This document shows positions 31,339 through 40,136 of a stretch of 64,000 nucleotides of DNA, piece by piece (position 1 is the first letter of the stretch; every line of letters starts with the position of its first letter). Location: assembly GCF_017571465.1 (NCBI RefSeq), contig NZ_JAGETV010000006.1, positions 88,571 through 152,570 on the forward strand, written 5' to 3'. The stretch comes from Thiomicrorhabdus marina (GTDB lineage: Bacteria; Pseudomonadota; Gammaproteobacteria; Thiomicrospirales; Thiomicrospiraceae). Both the position numbers and the translations under genes were made by a program. The notes under the pieces are model-generated. The model worked only from the letters and a program-made list of their open reading frames with translations. It did not search any database and was not told the DNA's origin.

Positions 31339-31366
31339 CTTGAAAGCCTAATTTTCAACCCCATAT
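31339..31366 (+). promoter_or_regulatory. Sigma-32 heat-shock promoter of clpB
   Basis: CTTGAAA at 31339-31345 and CCCCATAT at 31359-31366, separated by 13 bases. This matches the known RpoH consensus (CTTGAAA, 11-16 bases, CCCCATnT) at every defined position. It lies 41 bases before the clpB start. Confidence 0.93.
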
Positions 31367-31407
31367 TCAACCTAGAGAAAAATCACGGCACTTTTTATGG
31401 GGGTGTT

Positions 31408-33975
31408 ATGCAAGATAAGTTTACTTCGCAATTTCAATCAGTACTCATGCAGGCGCAATCTTTGGCGGTGGGCAAAGACCATTCCTATATCGAAGCGTTG
31501 CATATTTTAACCATCTTGCTGGATGAGCAGGCAAGTTTGCTCAATCTGGCGCAAATTAATATCAATAGCTTGCGCACTCAAGTGCAGCAGAAGCTGCAAC
31601 AGCTGCCGACGGTAAGTGGAAACAATAATCTACAACTCTCGCCGAAAGCGGCGTCTATTTTAACCTTAATGGACAAACAGGCGCAAAAACGTGGCGATCG
31701 TTTTATCGCTAGCGAACTGTTTTTCACCGCACTATTAGAAGTGCAAGACGATGCGGCGACACTGTTTAAACAAGCCGGTGCAGACAAAAACAAATTAGAG
31801 CAGGCGATTGAACAAATTCGTGGGGGTGAGAGCGTGCAAGATCAAAATTCAGAAGAGAACCGTCAGGCTTTGGAAAAATATACCTTGGATTTAACCGAGC
31901 GCGCCGAACAAGGCAAGCTTGACCCGGTCATCGGGCGTGACGATGAAATCCGCCGTGCCGTGCAGGTGTTGCAACGCCGTACTAAAAACAATCCGGTGTT
32001 GATTGGTGAACCGGGCGTTGGTAAAACCGCCATTGTCGAAGGTTTGGCGCAACGTATTGTCAATGGCGAAGTGCCGGAAGGGCTGAAAAACAAACGTCTG
32101 TTATCGCTGGATTTGGCCGGTTTGTTGGCCGGTGCCAAATACCGTGGTGAGTTTGAAGAACGTCTAAAAGCGCTGTTGAAAGACTTGGAAAAACAAGAAG
32201 GCCAAGTAATTCTGTTTATCGACGAGATTCACACGATGGTGGGAGCCGGTAAAACCGAAGGCTCTATGGATGCTGGGAATATGCTAAAACCGGCGCTAGC
32301 ACGTGGTGAACTGCACTGCATTGGCGCGACCACGCTAGATGAATACCGCGAGAACATTGAAAAAGATGCCGCGCTGGAACGTCGTTTCCAAAAAGTATTG
32401 GTGGATGAGCCGACCGAAGAAGATACCATTGCGATTTTGCGCGGCCTGAAAGAGCGTTATGAAATTCACCACGGTGTGGCGATTACTGACCCGGCAATTG
32501 TCGCGGCGGCGAAACTGTCGCAGCGTTATATCACTGATCGTCAGTTGCCGGATAAAGCGATTGATTTGATCGATGAAGCGGCATCGCGCATTCGTATGGA
32601 AATTGATTCCAAACCGGAAGTGATGGATAAACTTGACCGTCGTTTGATTCAGTTGAAAATCGAACAGGTCGCGCTGAAAAAAGAGAAAGACGACGCTTCG
32701 AAAAAGCGTCTGGCGATCTTGAATGATGAAGTTGCTGAGCTTGAGAAAGAATACTCGGATTTGGAAGAAATCTGGAAGCGTGATAAAGCCGCATTGCAAG
32801 GTGCGCAAAAATGGAAAGAGCAATTGGATGCGGCGCGTACTGAGCTAGAAATGGCACAGCGTAGCGGTGATTTGGCGAAAATGTCGGAAATCCAATACGG
32901 CAAGATTCCTGAGTTAGAGGCAAAAATCCGTGAAGCGGAAGCGGCCGAACAAGCTGCGCAGGAAGACGGCGGCAATAAACTGCTGCGTAACCAAGTTTCG
33001 GATGCCGAGATTGCTGAAGTGGTCGCACGTTGGACGGGTATTCCTGTGGCAAAAATGCTGGAAGGCGAGCGTGATAAATTGCTGAAAATGGAATCGGTAC
33101 TTGAGAAACAAGTGGTTGGCCAAAATGAAGCGGTTAAAGCGGTTTCTGATGCAATCCGTCGTTCACGTGCCGGTTTAGCCGATCCAAATCGACCGAACGG
33201 TTCTTTCCTATTCTTAGGGCCAACCGGCGTCGGTAAAACAGAGTTAACCAAAGCACTGGCGGATTTCTTATTCGACACCACAGATGCGATTGTGCGTATC
33301 GATATGTCTGAGTTTATGGAAAAACATTCGGTGGCGCGTTTAGTCGGTGCACCTCCGGGTTATGTGGGTTATGAACAGGGCGGTTATTTGACCGAGGCGG
33401 TGCGTCGTAAACCTTATTCGGTGATTTTGCTGGATGAGGTCGAGAAAGCGCATCCTGATGTCTTTAATATCTTATTGCAAGTGTTGGATGATGGTCGTTT
33501 AACCGATGGGCAAGGACGTACGGTGGACTTTAAGAATACAGTTATCGTTATGACTTCCAACCTTGGTTCGCAGTTGATTCAAGAAAAAGCCGGCGCAGCG
33601 TCCTATGATGAAATGAAGTCGGGTGTGATGGAAGTGGTCGGCGGCTATTTCCGTCCGGAATTCATTAACCGTATCGACGATATCGTGGTCTTCCATCCAT
33701 TAGGTCGTGAGCAGATTCGTTCGATTACCGCGATTCAGTTGCAGCATTTGACTAAACGTCTGGCGGCAAACGACATCGGTTTTGAAATTGCCGATGAAGC
33801 TTTGGATTTATTGGGTGAAGCCGGTTTTGATCCGTTATTTGGTGCTCGTCCGTTAAAACGTGTTATCCAACAACGTTTAGAAAATCCATTGGCTCAGAAA
33901 ATCTTGGCTGGGGAATTTGCGCCAAATAGTACGGTGCATGTCAAAGTCATGGAGGGGGAATTGAGCTTTGCTTAA
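31408..33975 (+). CDS. clpB: ATP-dependent disaggregase ClpB
   Basis: 855-residue hexameric Hsp100 chaperone that pulls proteins out of aggregates together with DnaK. In order: the N-terminal Clp domain, AAA-1 with Walker [11 protein letters not shown] and Walker [11 protein letters not shown], the coiled-coil middle domain (about 405-525) that distinguishes ClpB from ClpA/ClpC, then AAA-2 with [23 protein letters not shown] and the GYVGYEQGG pore loop. The C-terminal SARP-like end is intact. It is transcribed alone from a near-consensus heat-shock promoter and ends at a strong terminator. Confidence 0.98.
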   Translation: MQDKFTSQFQSVLMQAQSLAVGKDHSYIEALHILTILLDEQASLLNLAQININSLRTQVQQKLQQLPTVSGNNNLQLSPKAASILTLMDKQAQKRGDRFIASELFFTALLEVQDDAATLFKQAGADKNKLEQAIEQIRGGESVQDQNSEENRQALEKYTLDLTERAEQGKLDPVIGRDDEIRRAVQVLQRRTKNNPVLIGEPGVGKTAIVEGLAQRIVNGEVPEGLKNKRLLSLDLAGLLAGAKYRGEFEERLKALLKDLEKQEGQVILFIDEIHTMVGAGKTEGSMDAGNMLKPALARGELHCIGATTLDEYRENIEKDAALERRFQKVLVDEPTEEDTIAILRGLKERYEIHHGVAITDPAIVAAAKLSQRYITDRQLPDKAIDLIDEAASRIRMEIDSKPEVMDKLDRRLIQLKIEQVALKKEKDDASKKRLAILNDEVAELEKEYSDLEEIWKRDKAALQGAQKWKEQLDAARTELEMAQRSGDLAKMSEIQYGKIPELEAKIREAEAAEQAAQEDGGNKLLRNQVSDAEIAEVVARWTGIPVAKMLEGERDKLLKMESVLEKQVVGQNEAVKAVSDAIRRSRAGLADPNRPNGSFLFLGPTGVGKTELTKALADFLFDTTDAIVRIDMSEFMEKHSVARLVGAPPGYVGYEQGGYLTEAVRRKPYSVILLDEVEKAHPDVFNILLQVLDDGRLTDGQGRTVDFKNTVIVMTSNLGSQLIQEKAGAASYDEMKSGVMEVVGGYFRPEFINRIDDIVVFHPLGREQIRSITAIQLQHLTKRLAANDIGFEIADEALDLLGEAGFDPLFGARPLKRVIQQRLENPLAQKILAGEFAPNSTVHVKVMEGELSFA

Positions 33976-33994
33976 TTTACACTTCCTTAGAGAT

Positions 33995-34027
33995 AAAAAA
34001 ACCGGGTTTAGATGACCCGGTTTTTTT
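33995..34027. terminator. Bidirectional terminator between clpB and fccB1
   Basis: CCGGGT (34002-34007) pairs with ACCCGG (34015-34020), flanked by an A run on the left and a T run on the right, so it can end transcripts from both sides. Confidence 0.92.
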
Positions 34028-34053
34028 ATGCATGGTTAAACTAACTGATTTGA

Positions 34054-35385
34054 TTAGCTATGCCATAGATCCATTGCGATGGCTTTATACCAACCGTCAG
34101 CGTATTTCGCTTCCATTAAACGGAAAGCTGCATCTGCACCCATAGGACTAACTCCGCCAGCGCCTTTAACGCCGACAATATTGCCGTCTTGCAGTTGGTA
34201 AACTGCTGCAACAGAAATACCGTAATCGGCGCCAACCAGACTATAGCAAGTGTTTACGTTTTTTGCTGTTGGTACCGTTGTTCCATTTAATAGAGAGACA
34301 ATTGCTGCGGCGCACATTTTGCCTTGTGAAGCAGCAGAGTGACCCGATTTAGGCATTTTACCTGCAATTGAAGAGTCACCGATAACGTGGATGTTAGGGT
34401 GAATTTTCGACTCGAAGGTCTGTTGATTGACCGGACACCAGCCTTTATCGTTTGTCAGGCCAGCGGCAAAGGCAATTTTGCCTGCTTTTTGCGGTGGGAT
34501 AACGTTAAGAACATCTGCTTTGTACTCGCCGAACTCAGTGTAAACGGTTTTCGTTGCAGCATCGATTTTCTTGACTTTGCCGCCACTTGAAGCAGGAATC
34601 CATTCAATCATATCGCCATATAGTTGCGCCCAACCTTCTTGGAACAAGCCTTGTTTCGAGAATTTTTCTTTAGCATCAAGAATAACGATTTTTGCAGTCG
34701 GGTTTTCACGCTTGAAGAAGTCTGCAACCATTGAAACTCGCTCGTATGGTCCAGGAGGGCAACGGAATGGATTGCCCGGAGGACACATGACGAAAGTTCC
34801 GCCTTGCGGCATTTCTCGTAGTTGTTTGTATAGAAGTTCGGTTTGTGGGCCTGCTTGGTAAGCATGCGGAATTTGATCAATTACGTCTGCAGAATAGCCA
34901 GGAACTTCTTCGTATTTAAAGTCGATACCCGGAGAGACAACGAGGCGGTCATAATCGAGTACGCGACCGTCTTTAAGAGTCACTTGTTGAGCACCGGCAT
35001 TAATCTTGGTTACCATTGAATGAATAACGCTGACACCGTGTTTATTGCGCAACGCTGAATAGTCATGAGTGATGAAATCCGCGTTGACTAGGCCTGCAAG
35101 ATACCAGTTTGAACCAGGGCAAGTCATATAAGTTTGCTTTGGTTCAATAACGGTAACGTTTACCGATTTATCGAAACGCTTGATGTATTTCGCAACCGAA
35201 GCGCCACCGAATCCACCACCGATAACAACAACGTGTGCCGGTTCACCGGATTTACGTGCTTTAACCGATGAGCCTTCACTCAACATTGGAACTTTTGGTA
35301 GGGTACAACCTGGAAGAGCTGCAACAAGAGTACCACCGAAACCAGTGGCAGCCATAGCTTTAATTAAAGATCGACGTTTTAACAT
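34054..35385 (-). CDS. fccB: Flavocytochrome c sulfide dehydrogenase flavoprotein subunit, copy 1
   Basis: 443-residue FccB-type FAD flavoprotein that oxidises sulfide in the periplasm and passes electrons to FccA. A Tat signal (RRSLIKAMAATG, Arg4-Arg5) ends in LPGC at Cys27, a possible lipobox. Then come the FAD site VVIGGGFGGASVAKYIKRFD, the first redox Cys in YMTCPGSNWYLAG, the FRCPPGPYERVS block and the second redox Cys in GWCPVN. The YMTCPGSNWYLAG stretch differs from the classic YYTCYLSNEVIGG, placing it with copy 2 in a separate subgroup. The ATG at 35385 has GGAG six bases upstream; it is 18 bases after fccA1. Confidence 0.92.
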   Translation of the reverse strand: MLKRRSLIKAMAATGFGGTLVAALPGCTLPKVPMLSEGSSVKARKSGEPAHVVVIGGGFGGASVAKYIKRFDKSVNVTVIEPKQTYMTCPGSNWYLAGLVNADFITHDYSALRNKHGVSVIHSMVTKINAGAQQVTLKDGRVLDYDRLVVSPGIDFKYEEVPGYSADVIDQIPHAYQAGPQTELLYKQLREMPQGGTFVMCPPGNPFRCPPGPYERVSMVADFFKRENPTAKIVILDAKEKFSKQGLFQEGWAQLYGDMIEWIPASSGGKVKKIDAATKTVYTEFGEYKADVLNVIPPQKAGKIAFAAGLTNDKGWCPVNQQTFESKIHPNIHVIGDSSIAGKMPKSGHSAASQGKMCAAAIVSLLNGTTVPTAKNVNTCYSLVGADYGISVAAVYQLQDGNIVGVKGAGGVSPMGADAAFRLMEAKYADGWYKAIAMDLWHS

Positions 35386-35403
35386 AGTATGCTCCACTGT
35401 AAA

Positions 35404-35724
35404 TTAAGGTTTAAGAGTACTTAGGTATTTCGCAATAGCGCGAATTTCGTCGTCAGTGTAGCCTTTGGCATGACGTCCCATTACTGTTGAAGCACGTTTT
35501 CCTGATTTCATATCTAGGAGCTGTTGTACCATCACCTTTTCAGGGTAGCCGGCAAGCGGAGGAATAGCGCCTCCTGCAGATTGACCTTCAGCACCGTGGC
35601 ATTGGAAGCAAGTCGTGGCAGATAATTCAGCGTTAGAAATTTCCGATGCTGAGACGGAAAATGCAAGTGGGGTGAGAACCGTAGCCGCCAATATTTTCAC
35701 AAATTGTGATTGTAGTTTTTTCAT
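35404..35724 (-). CDS. fccA: Monoheme cytochrome c, FCSD cytochrome subunit, copy 1
   Basis: 106-residue class I cytochrome c. A Sec signal peptide (cleavage near SVSA-SE) is followed by the heme site CFQCH (Cys39, Cys42, His43), the GGAIPPLAGYP segment and a probable Met ligand in VMGRHAKGYTDDEIRAIAKYL. The ATG at 35724 has AGAGG six bases upstream; a TTG two codons earlier is rejected. It is first in a two-gene operon with fccB1. Single-heme FccA subunits are known from some sulfur oxidisers, whereas the Allochromatium subunit has two hemes. It is closely similar to fccA2, its divergent neighbour. Confidence 0.9.
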   Translation of the reverse strand: MKKLQSQFVKILAATVLTPLAFSVSASEISNAELSATTCFQCHGAEGQSAGGAIPPLAGYPEKVMVQQLLDMKSGKRASTVMGRHAKGYTDDEIRAIAKYLSTLKP

Positions 35725-36376
35725 AAACAACCTCTATACTTTCTTATATTTTTAAGAAACGCATAATTCGACAGTGGAATCGACGTGCGTTTTCATAAGC
35801 TTGGCAGAATTTATCTCTTCATTATTACTGCAAACTGACCGCTATTCTCCAAGTTGCGACAATAATATCTAATAGATTCTATTACTAATATTTATAAGCT
35901 AACCTTATTTTAGGTATATCTAATATTAGTATTTGTTTAAGTTAAATAAAGAGGTCTTTAAAGTGTATTTTAGTACCTTTTAGTAAGCTTTAATTCCTTT
36001 GTATTTGTCAGGTATATCAGAAAATTGATAATCTAAGTTTATGTATTGATATAAAAATTATATGTACTATTTTTATGTGGTAATTACCTATATTTATGTG
36101 TGAAGCCAATGTTGCTACTTATCTAAGGATTTTTTGCAAAGTTTATGACGACTATTCTGTAAATGTTTGACTTAAAAGAAGGTTTTGGTTTTTTAACTTC
36201 GCTGATTAGTAGGTAATTTGTTTGTGTTTTTATATATCTATATGTTTTTTTTATGGATTGCTAGAAGAATAATTTATTAGAAAAACTTATGTCTATGTAA
36301 GAGGATTTTGTGCTGTTTAACTAAGTGTTATTTCATTTGCGGAGTAACCAACGTAAACATTTACAAGGTCAAAAAA
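35725..36376. promoter_or_regulatory. Long AT-rich divergent control region between two fccAB operons
   Basis: 652 gene-free bases between the divergent fccA1 and fccA2 starts, very AT-rich. Near the fccA1 side are short symmetric motifs: AATAGATTCTATT (35871-35883), and ACTAATATT (35884-35892) mirrored by AATATTAGT (35922-35930), with CTAATATTAG a perfect palindrome at 35920-35929. These could be sites for a shared sulfide- or growth-responsive regulator (inference). AAGG at 36365 serves the fccA2 start. The 36308 upstream frame is not coding before 36377. Confidence 0.5.
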
Positions 36377-36703
36377 ATGAAAATAAGAAATATTACTTTG
36401 GTTGGCGCTATCGTCGGCCTATTTATTGCCGCACCCGTGCAGGCGGAGCAGCAACAAATGAAACCTATCTCGAAAGCTGAATTGTGGGCGACCACTTGTT
36501 TTCAGTGTCATGGCGCAGAAGGTCAATCTGCCGGCGGAGCGATTCCTCCTTTAGCAGGTTATCCTGCCGATATTATGGCGCAACAACTTAAAGCCATTAA
36601 AGCAGGAACACGCCCGAGTACAATTATGAAACGTCATCTAATGGGATACAGCGATGCAGATATTGATGCCATTGCAACCTATCTAGGTTCACTAAAACCA
36701 TAA
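36377..36703 (+). CDS. fccA: Monoheme cytochrome c, FCSD cytochrome subunit, copy 2
   Basis: 108-residue cytochrome c with a signal peptide (LVGAIVGLFIAAPVQA) and one heme site CFQCH at Cys41-His45. From the heme site on it is very like fccA1: TTCFQCHGAEGQSAGGAIPP is shared exactly, then differences accumulate. The ATG at 36377 follows AAGGTC; the longer frame from 36308 adds a Cys-rich, non-signal stretch and is rejected. fccB2 starts 20 bases downstream. It probably accepts electrons from its FccB partner and hands them to the respiratory chain. Confidence 0.9.
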   Translation: MKIRNITLVGAIVGLFIAAPVQAEQQQMKPISKAELWATTCFQCHGAEGQSAGGAIPPLAGYPADIMAQQLKAIKAGTRPSTIMKRHLMGYSDADIDAIATYLGSLKP

Positions 36704-36723
36704 TCAATAAAGGATGACAAAAA

Positions 36724-38022
36724 ATGAGTAAATTTAATCGTCGTAGCCTGATTAAAGGGTTAGCTGCAAGCGGTATCGCATTTCCGGTAATGAGCGCACT
36801 TCAGGGATGTTCGGCTCAGCCGAGTAAAAACACTAAACCGCATGTTGTGGTAATCGGCGGGGGCTTTGGTGGAGCGACCGTTGCTAAATACATCAAGCGT
36901 TTTGATCGTAATATTGATGTAACTCTGATCGAACCGAAAACTGAATATATGACCTGTCCGGGTTCAAACTGGTATTTAGCCGGTTTAATTGATGTTAAAT
37001 CGCTGACTCATAATTACGAAGCTTTAAAAACTAAGCACAATGTAAAAGTGATTCATCAGATTGCGACTGATATTAATGCCGCTGCTAAGTCGGTTACTTT
37101 GGATAATGGCGAAGTGCTGAATTATGATCGTCTTGTTGTGTCTCCTGGAATTGATTTCATTTACGATCAAATTGAAGGCTATTCAGAAGAAGTTGCAGAA
37201 ATTTTCCCGCACGCTTGGCAAGCTGGACCGCAAACGCACTTATTAGCAAAACAGATTCAAGAGATGCCACAAGGTGGTAAATTCTTAATGGTTGCGCCGC
37301 CTAATCCATATCGCTGTGCTCCGGGTCCTTATGAGCGAATCTCAATGGTTGCCGCTTACTTTAAAGAACATAACCCGACAGCGACTATTATGATTCTTGA
37401 TCCTAAGAAGAAGTTCTCTAAGCAAGCATTGTTCTACCAAGGTTGGCAGGATTTGTATGGTCAAATGATCGAATGGTATGGTGCGCAAGACGGTGCCACG
37501 GTAACTAAGATTGATGTGGAAAGCAAAACCGCCTATAGCGATTTTGATGAAATCACTGCTGATGTTATCAATATTATCCCGGCACAAAAGGCCGGTAAGA
37601 TTGCGTTTAAGGCGGGACTAACCAATGAAACTGGCTGGTGTCCAGTGGATCAAGATACCTTTGAATCGACTATTCAAAAAGATGTCTACGTCGTCGGGGA
37701 TTCTTCAATTGCCGGAGCGATGCCTAAGTCTGGTCACTCCGCATCGAGCCAAGGTAAGATGTGTGCTGCTGCGGTCGTATCGAGCTTGAATAACCTACCG
37801 ATGCCTGAAACGCGTAATGTGAATACCTGCTACAGCTTAATCAGTAAAGATTGGGGTATTTCAATTGTTGGTGTTTATGAAAACCGCGAGAACCGTATTT
37901 CTGGTATCAAAGGCGCGGGTGGCGTTAGCCCAATGGGTATGACCCAACAAGAGCGTAAGATGGAAGCGGACTACGCACGTGGTTGGTATAAATCCATCAC
38001 TATGGATGTTTGGGGTTCTTAA
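36724..38022 (+). CDS. fccB: Flavocytochrome c sulfide dehydrogenase flavoprotein subunit, copy 2
   Basis: 432-residue FccB paralogue of copy 1. The Tat motif RRSLIKGLAASG (Arg6-Arg7) is followed by LQGC at Cys29, again lipobox-like. FAD motif HVVVIGGGFGGATVAKYIKR, redox Cys in YMTCPGSNWYLAG and GWCPVD, and the end GWYKSITMDVWGS all match copy 1. FRCPPGPYER is here YRCAPGPYER. Codons and length are close to copy 1. Together with fccA2 it forms a divergent mirror image of fccA1-fccB1, consistent with an inverted duplication of the operon followed by divergence. Confidence 0.92.
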   Translation: MSKFNRRSLIKGLAASGIAFPVMSALQGCSAQPSKNTKPHVVVIGGGFGGATVAKYIKRFDRNIDVTLIEPKTEYMTCPGSNWYLAGLIDVKSLTHNYEALKTKHNVKVIHQIATDINAAAKSVTLDNGEVLNYDRLVVSPGIDFIYDQIEGYSEEVAEIFPHAWQAGPQTHLLAKQIQEMPQGGKFLMVAPPNPYRCAPGPYERISMVAAYFKEHNPTATIMILDPKKKFSKQALFYQGWQDLYGQMIEWYGAQDGATVTKIDVESKTAYSDFDEITADVINIIPAQKAGKIAFKAGLTNETGWCPVDQDTFESTIQKDVYVVGDSSIAGAMPKSGHSASSQGKMCAAAVVSSLNNLPMPETRNVNTCYSLISKDWGISIVGVYENRENRISGIKGAGGVSPMGMTQQERKMEADYARGWYKSITMDVWGS

Positions 38023-38042
38023 TTAAGACTTGCAGCAGACAT

Positions 38043-38071
38043 AAAAAAACCCGCGTGAAGCGGGTTTTTTT
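38043..38071. terminator. Bidirectional terminator between fccB2 and fccB3
   Basis: ACCCGC (38049-38054) pairs with GCGGGT (38060-38065) around GTGAA, with an A run on the left and a T run on the right. It serves the two convergent fcc operons. Confidence 0.93.
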
Positions 38072-38093
38072 ATTGCTTTGAATAAGCTTTCGA

Positions 38094-39395
38094 TTAACCG
38101 AAAGTATCCGCAGTAATGTTTTCGAACCAAGAGTGCGCGTAAAGAACTTCACGCTTACGTAGTTCAGGATCGTAAGCGCCGGTAAGACCGCCAGAACCTT
38201 TAACCTTAACGATTTTGCCACCTTCGTATTTGTATACCATTGCAACTGAGATACCGTCCTGACCAGGCGCGATAACTGAGTAACAAGTGTTAACCCATGA
38301 AGGCTCAATCATTGTTGTACCATTAAGCAATGAAGCAACCGCTGCTGCACAAACTTTTGCTTGTGAGTTTGCTGCGTAGCCTGACTTAGGCATTGGCGCT
38401 GCAACTGAAGAGTCACCTACAACGTGAATGTTTTTGTGGATAGTTGACTCGAACGTTTTGTGATCAATCGGACACCAACCAGAATCGTTAGTTAGACCTG
38501 CTTTAAATGCGATTGAACCCGCTTTTTGTGGTGGGATGATGTTAACAACGTCACCTTTAAATTTACCCGCTGCTGCGGTAACTGTTTTCGATGCAACGTC
38601 TACTGCTGAAACCGTACCACCGTTTTCAGAGTTAATCCAAGTGATCATGCTGTTGTCAGTGCCGTAACCGTAGTGACGTTTCCAACCATCCATGAATAGA
38701 CCGAATTTAGAGAATTTTTTCTTCGGATCTAGAACAACGATTTTAGACTTAGGCTTGTTCTCTTTTAGGTAAGCAGCGATCTGTGATACACGCTCATATG
38801 GTCCAGGAGGACAACGGAAAGGGTTTGGCGGAGCAACGACAACAACTGTACCACCGTCTTTCATTTCTTCTAGTTGTTTACGTAGTAGCTTAGTTTGTGG
38901 ACCTGCTTTCCATGCGTGTGGAATCGTTGTCGCAGCAACTTCAGGAGTGAAACCTTCGATGGCTTCCCACTTGTAGTCAACACCTGGAGAAACGATACAA
39001 CGGTCATAAGCTAGAGATTTGCCACCCTTAGTTTTAACCACTTGGCCTTTAGCATCGATGTCAGTTACGGTGTCGTAAACAACTTTGATGCCTTTCGCAG
39101 CTAGTTTTTCATAAGTGAAGTGGATAGACTCGATATCACGGTTACCACCGATAACTTCGTTTGACATGAAGCAGGTGTAGTAGTCTTTATTGTATTCAAC
39201 GATAGTTACATCAATGGTTGAATCCATTTTCTTTAGGTACTGTGCTGCCGTAGCACCACCGATACCGCCACCAACGATAACAACGCGTTTACCGTTGCTT
39301 TTCGCTAATGCTTTAGCTGAAACGCCTGCCGCTGCAACACCAGCAGCACCTGCCGCTGAAGCTTTAAGGAGGTTACGTCTTGAAATATTAGTCAT
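38094..39395 (-). CDS. fccB: Flavocytochrome c sulfide dehydrogenase flavoprotein subunit, copy 3 (canonical)
   Basis: 433 residues. The Tat signal (SRRNLLKASAAGAAG) ends at an AxA-type site (AKALA), with no lipobox, so this copy should be soluble in the periplasm. FAD motif VVIVGGGIGGATAAQYLKKMD. The first redox Cys lies in YYTCFMSNEVIGG, as in the Allochromatium enzyme, the second in GWCPID, and the protein ends SWFENITADTFG, also as in the classic enzyme. It is the third and most typical FccB here, paired with a diheme FccA 16 bases upstream. Its U-ending and CTA codons suggest high expression. Confidence 0.95.
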   Translation of the reverse strand: MTNISRRNLLKASAAGAAGVAAAGVSAKALAKSNGKRVVIVGGGIGGATAAQYLKKMDSTIDVTIVEYNKDYYTCFMSNEVIGGNRDIESIHFTYEKLAAKGIKVVYDTVTDIDAKGQVVKTKGGKSLAYDRCIVSPGVDYKWEAIEGFTPEVAATTIPHAWKAGPQTKLLRKQLEEMKDGGTVVVVAPPNPFRCPPGPYERVSQIAAYLKENKPKSKIVVLDPKKKFSKFGLFMDGWKRHYGYGTDNSMITWINSENGGTVSAVDVASKTVTAAAGKFKGDVVNIIPPQKAGSIAFKAGLTNDSGWCPIDHKTFESTIHKNIHVVGDSSVAAPMPKSGYAANSQAKVCAAAVASLLNGTTMIEPSWVNTCYSVIAPGQDGISVAMVYKYEGGKIVKVKGSGGLTGAYDPELRKREVLYAHSWFENITADTFG

Positions 39396-39411
39396 GCTTT
39401 ACTCTCCAGGC

Positions 39412-40008
39412 TTACTTAGTTGCGTAGAATTCTACAAGTTGATCAAGACCTTCTTGGCCGTGCTTTTTGTAAAGCGCGTCAAGTTTTTTAGCCATTTTCT
39501 TTGGCATTTCACGATCTTGAGAAACCGCAAAGTCATGCAGATTGTACTGTAGGTAAGGCTTCCACTGGCCGGCTAGGAAACCAGACTCGTCTTCTGCCAA
39601 TTTACCTGCTTCGGTGTGACATTTTTCACAGTATTTATCATGTAGTTTTTCACCGATTTTCGCCATGCTTGCATCAGTAGATTGCTTAGCAGAGATATAT
39701 TTCTGTTTAGCAAAATAAGCCGCCATAGCTTCGAAATCTGCAGTGCTGTAACCCTTAGCGATACGAGTCATGATCGTTGAAGGGCGCTCACCTGATTTGT
39801 AAGCTTCCATTGATTCAACGAAATAAGCTTCGCTGTTACCGGCGATGCTAGGGGTAGCAGGGCCGTGAGAGATACCGCCAGGACCGTGACAACCTGCACA
39901 AGTGTTAGCAAGCATTTCACCGCGATCGAAAGCGACAGCAGCGCTTGAAGCTACCATTGAGCCAGCTAGGACTGCACTCGCAAGCAAGCTAAGATTAGCT
40001 TTTTTCAT
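39412..40008 (-). CDS. fccA: Diheme cytochrome c, FCSD cytochrome subunit, copy 3
   Basis: 198 residues. The signal peptide (SLLASAVLAGSMVASSAAVA) is followed by two heme sites, CAGCH (Cys37-His41) and CEKCH (Cys127-His131), in two cytochrome-c4-like halves. The first half shares GERPSTIMTRIAKGYS with the monoheme copies. The C-terminal half has SGFLAGQWKPYLQYNLHDF, typical of diheme FccA. The ATG at 40008 follows a strong GAGGAGGAG site; a longer frame to 40044 is rejected. It shuttles electrons from the FccB3 flavin to downstream cytochrome c or the terminal oxidase (family knowledge). Confidence 0.93.
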   Translation of the reverse strand: MKKANLSLLASAVLAGSMVASSAAVAFDRGEMLANTCAGCHGPGGISHGPATPSIAGNSEAYFVESMEAYKSGERPSTIMTRIAKGYSTADFEAMAAYFAKQKYISAKQSTDASMAKIGEKLHDKYCEKCHTEAGKLAEDESGFLAGQWKPYLQYNLHDFAVSQDREMPKKMAKKLDALYKKHGQEGLDQLVEFYATK

Positions 40009-40136
40009 ATACTCCTCCTCAGAAGTGTACTTTTCCAGAAACACTGGTTTTTTTGTAAAGTGGCCAGAGGCCTAAATTAAGCGAGCAAATCGATTCTGCC
40101 CGCTTGAATTTGGAAAATTTTAAGAGCGGGACTTAA

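Noticed and set aside
36308..36376. Upstream extension of fccA2
   Set aside because: The extra 23 residues precede a complete signal peptide, and the ATG at 36377 has its own ribosome site.
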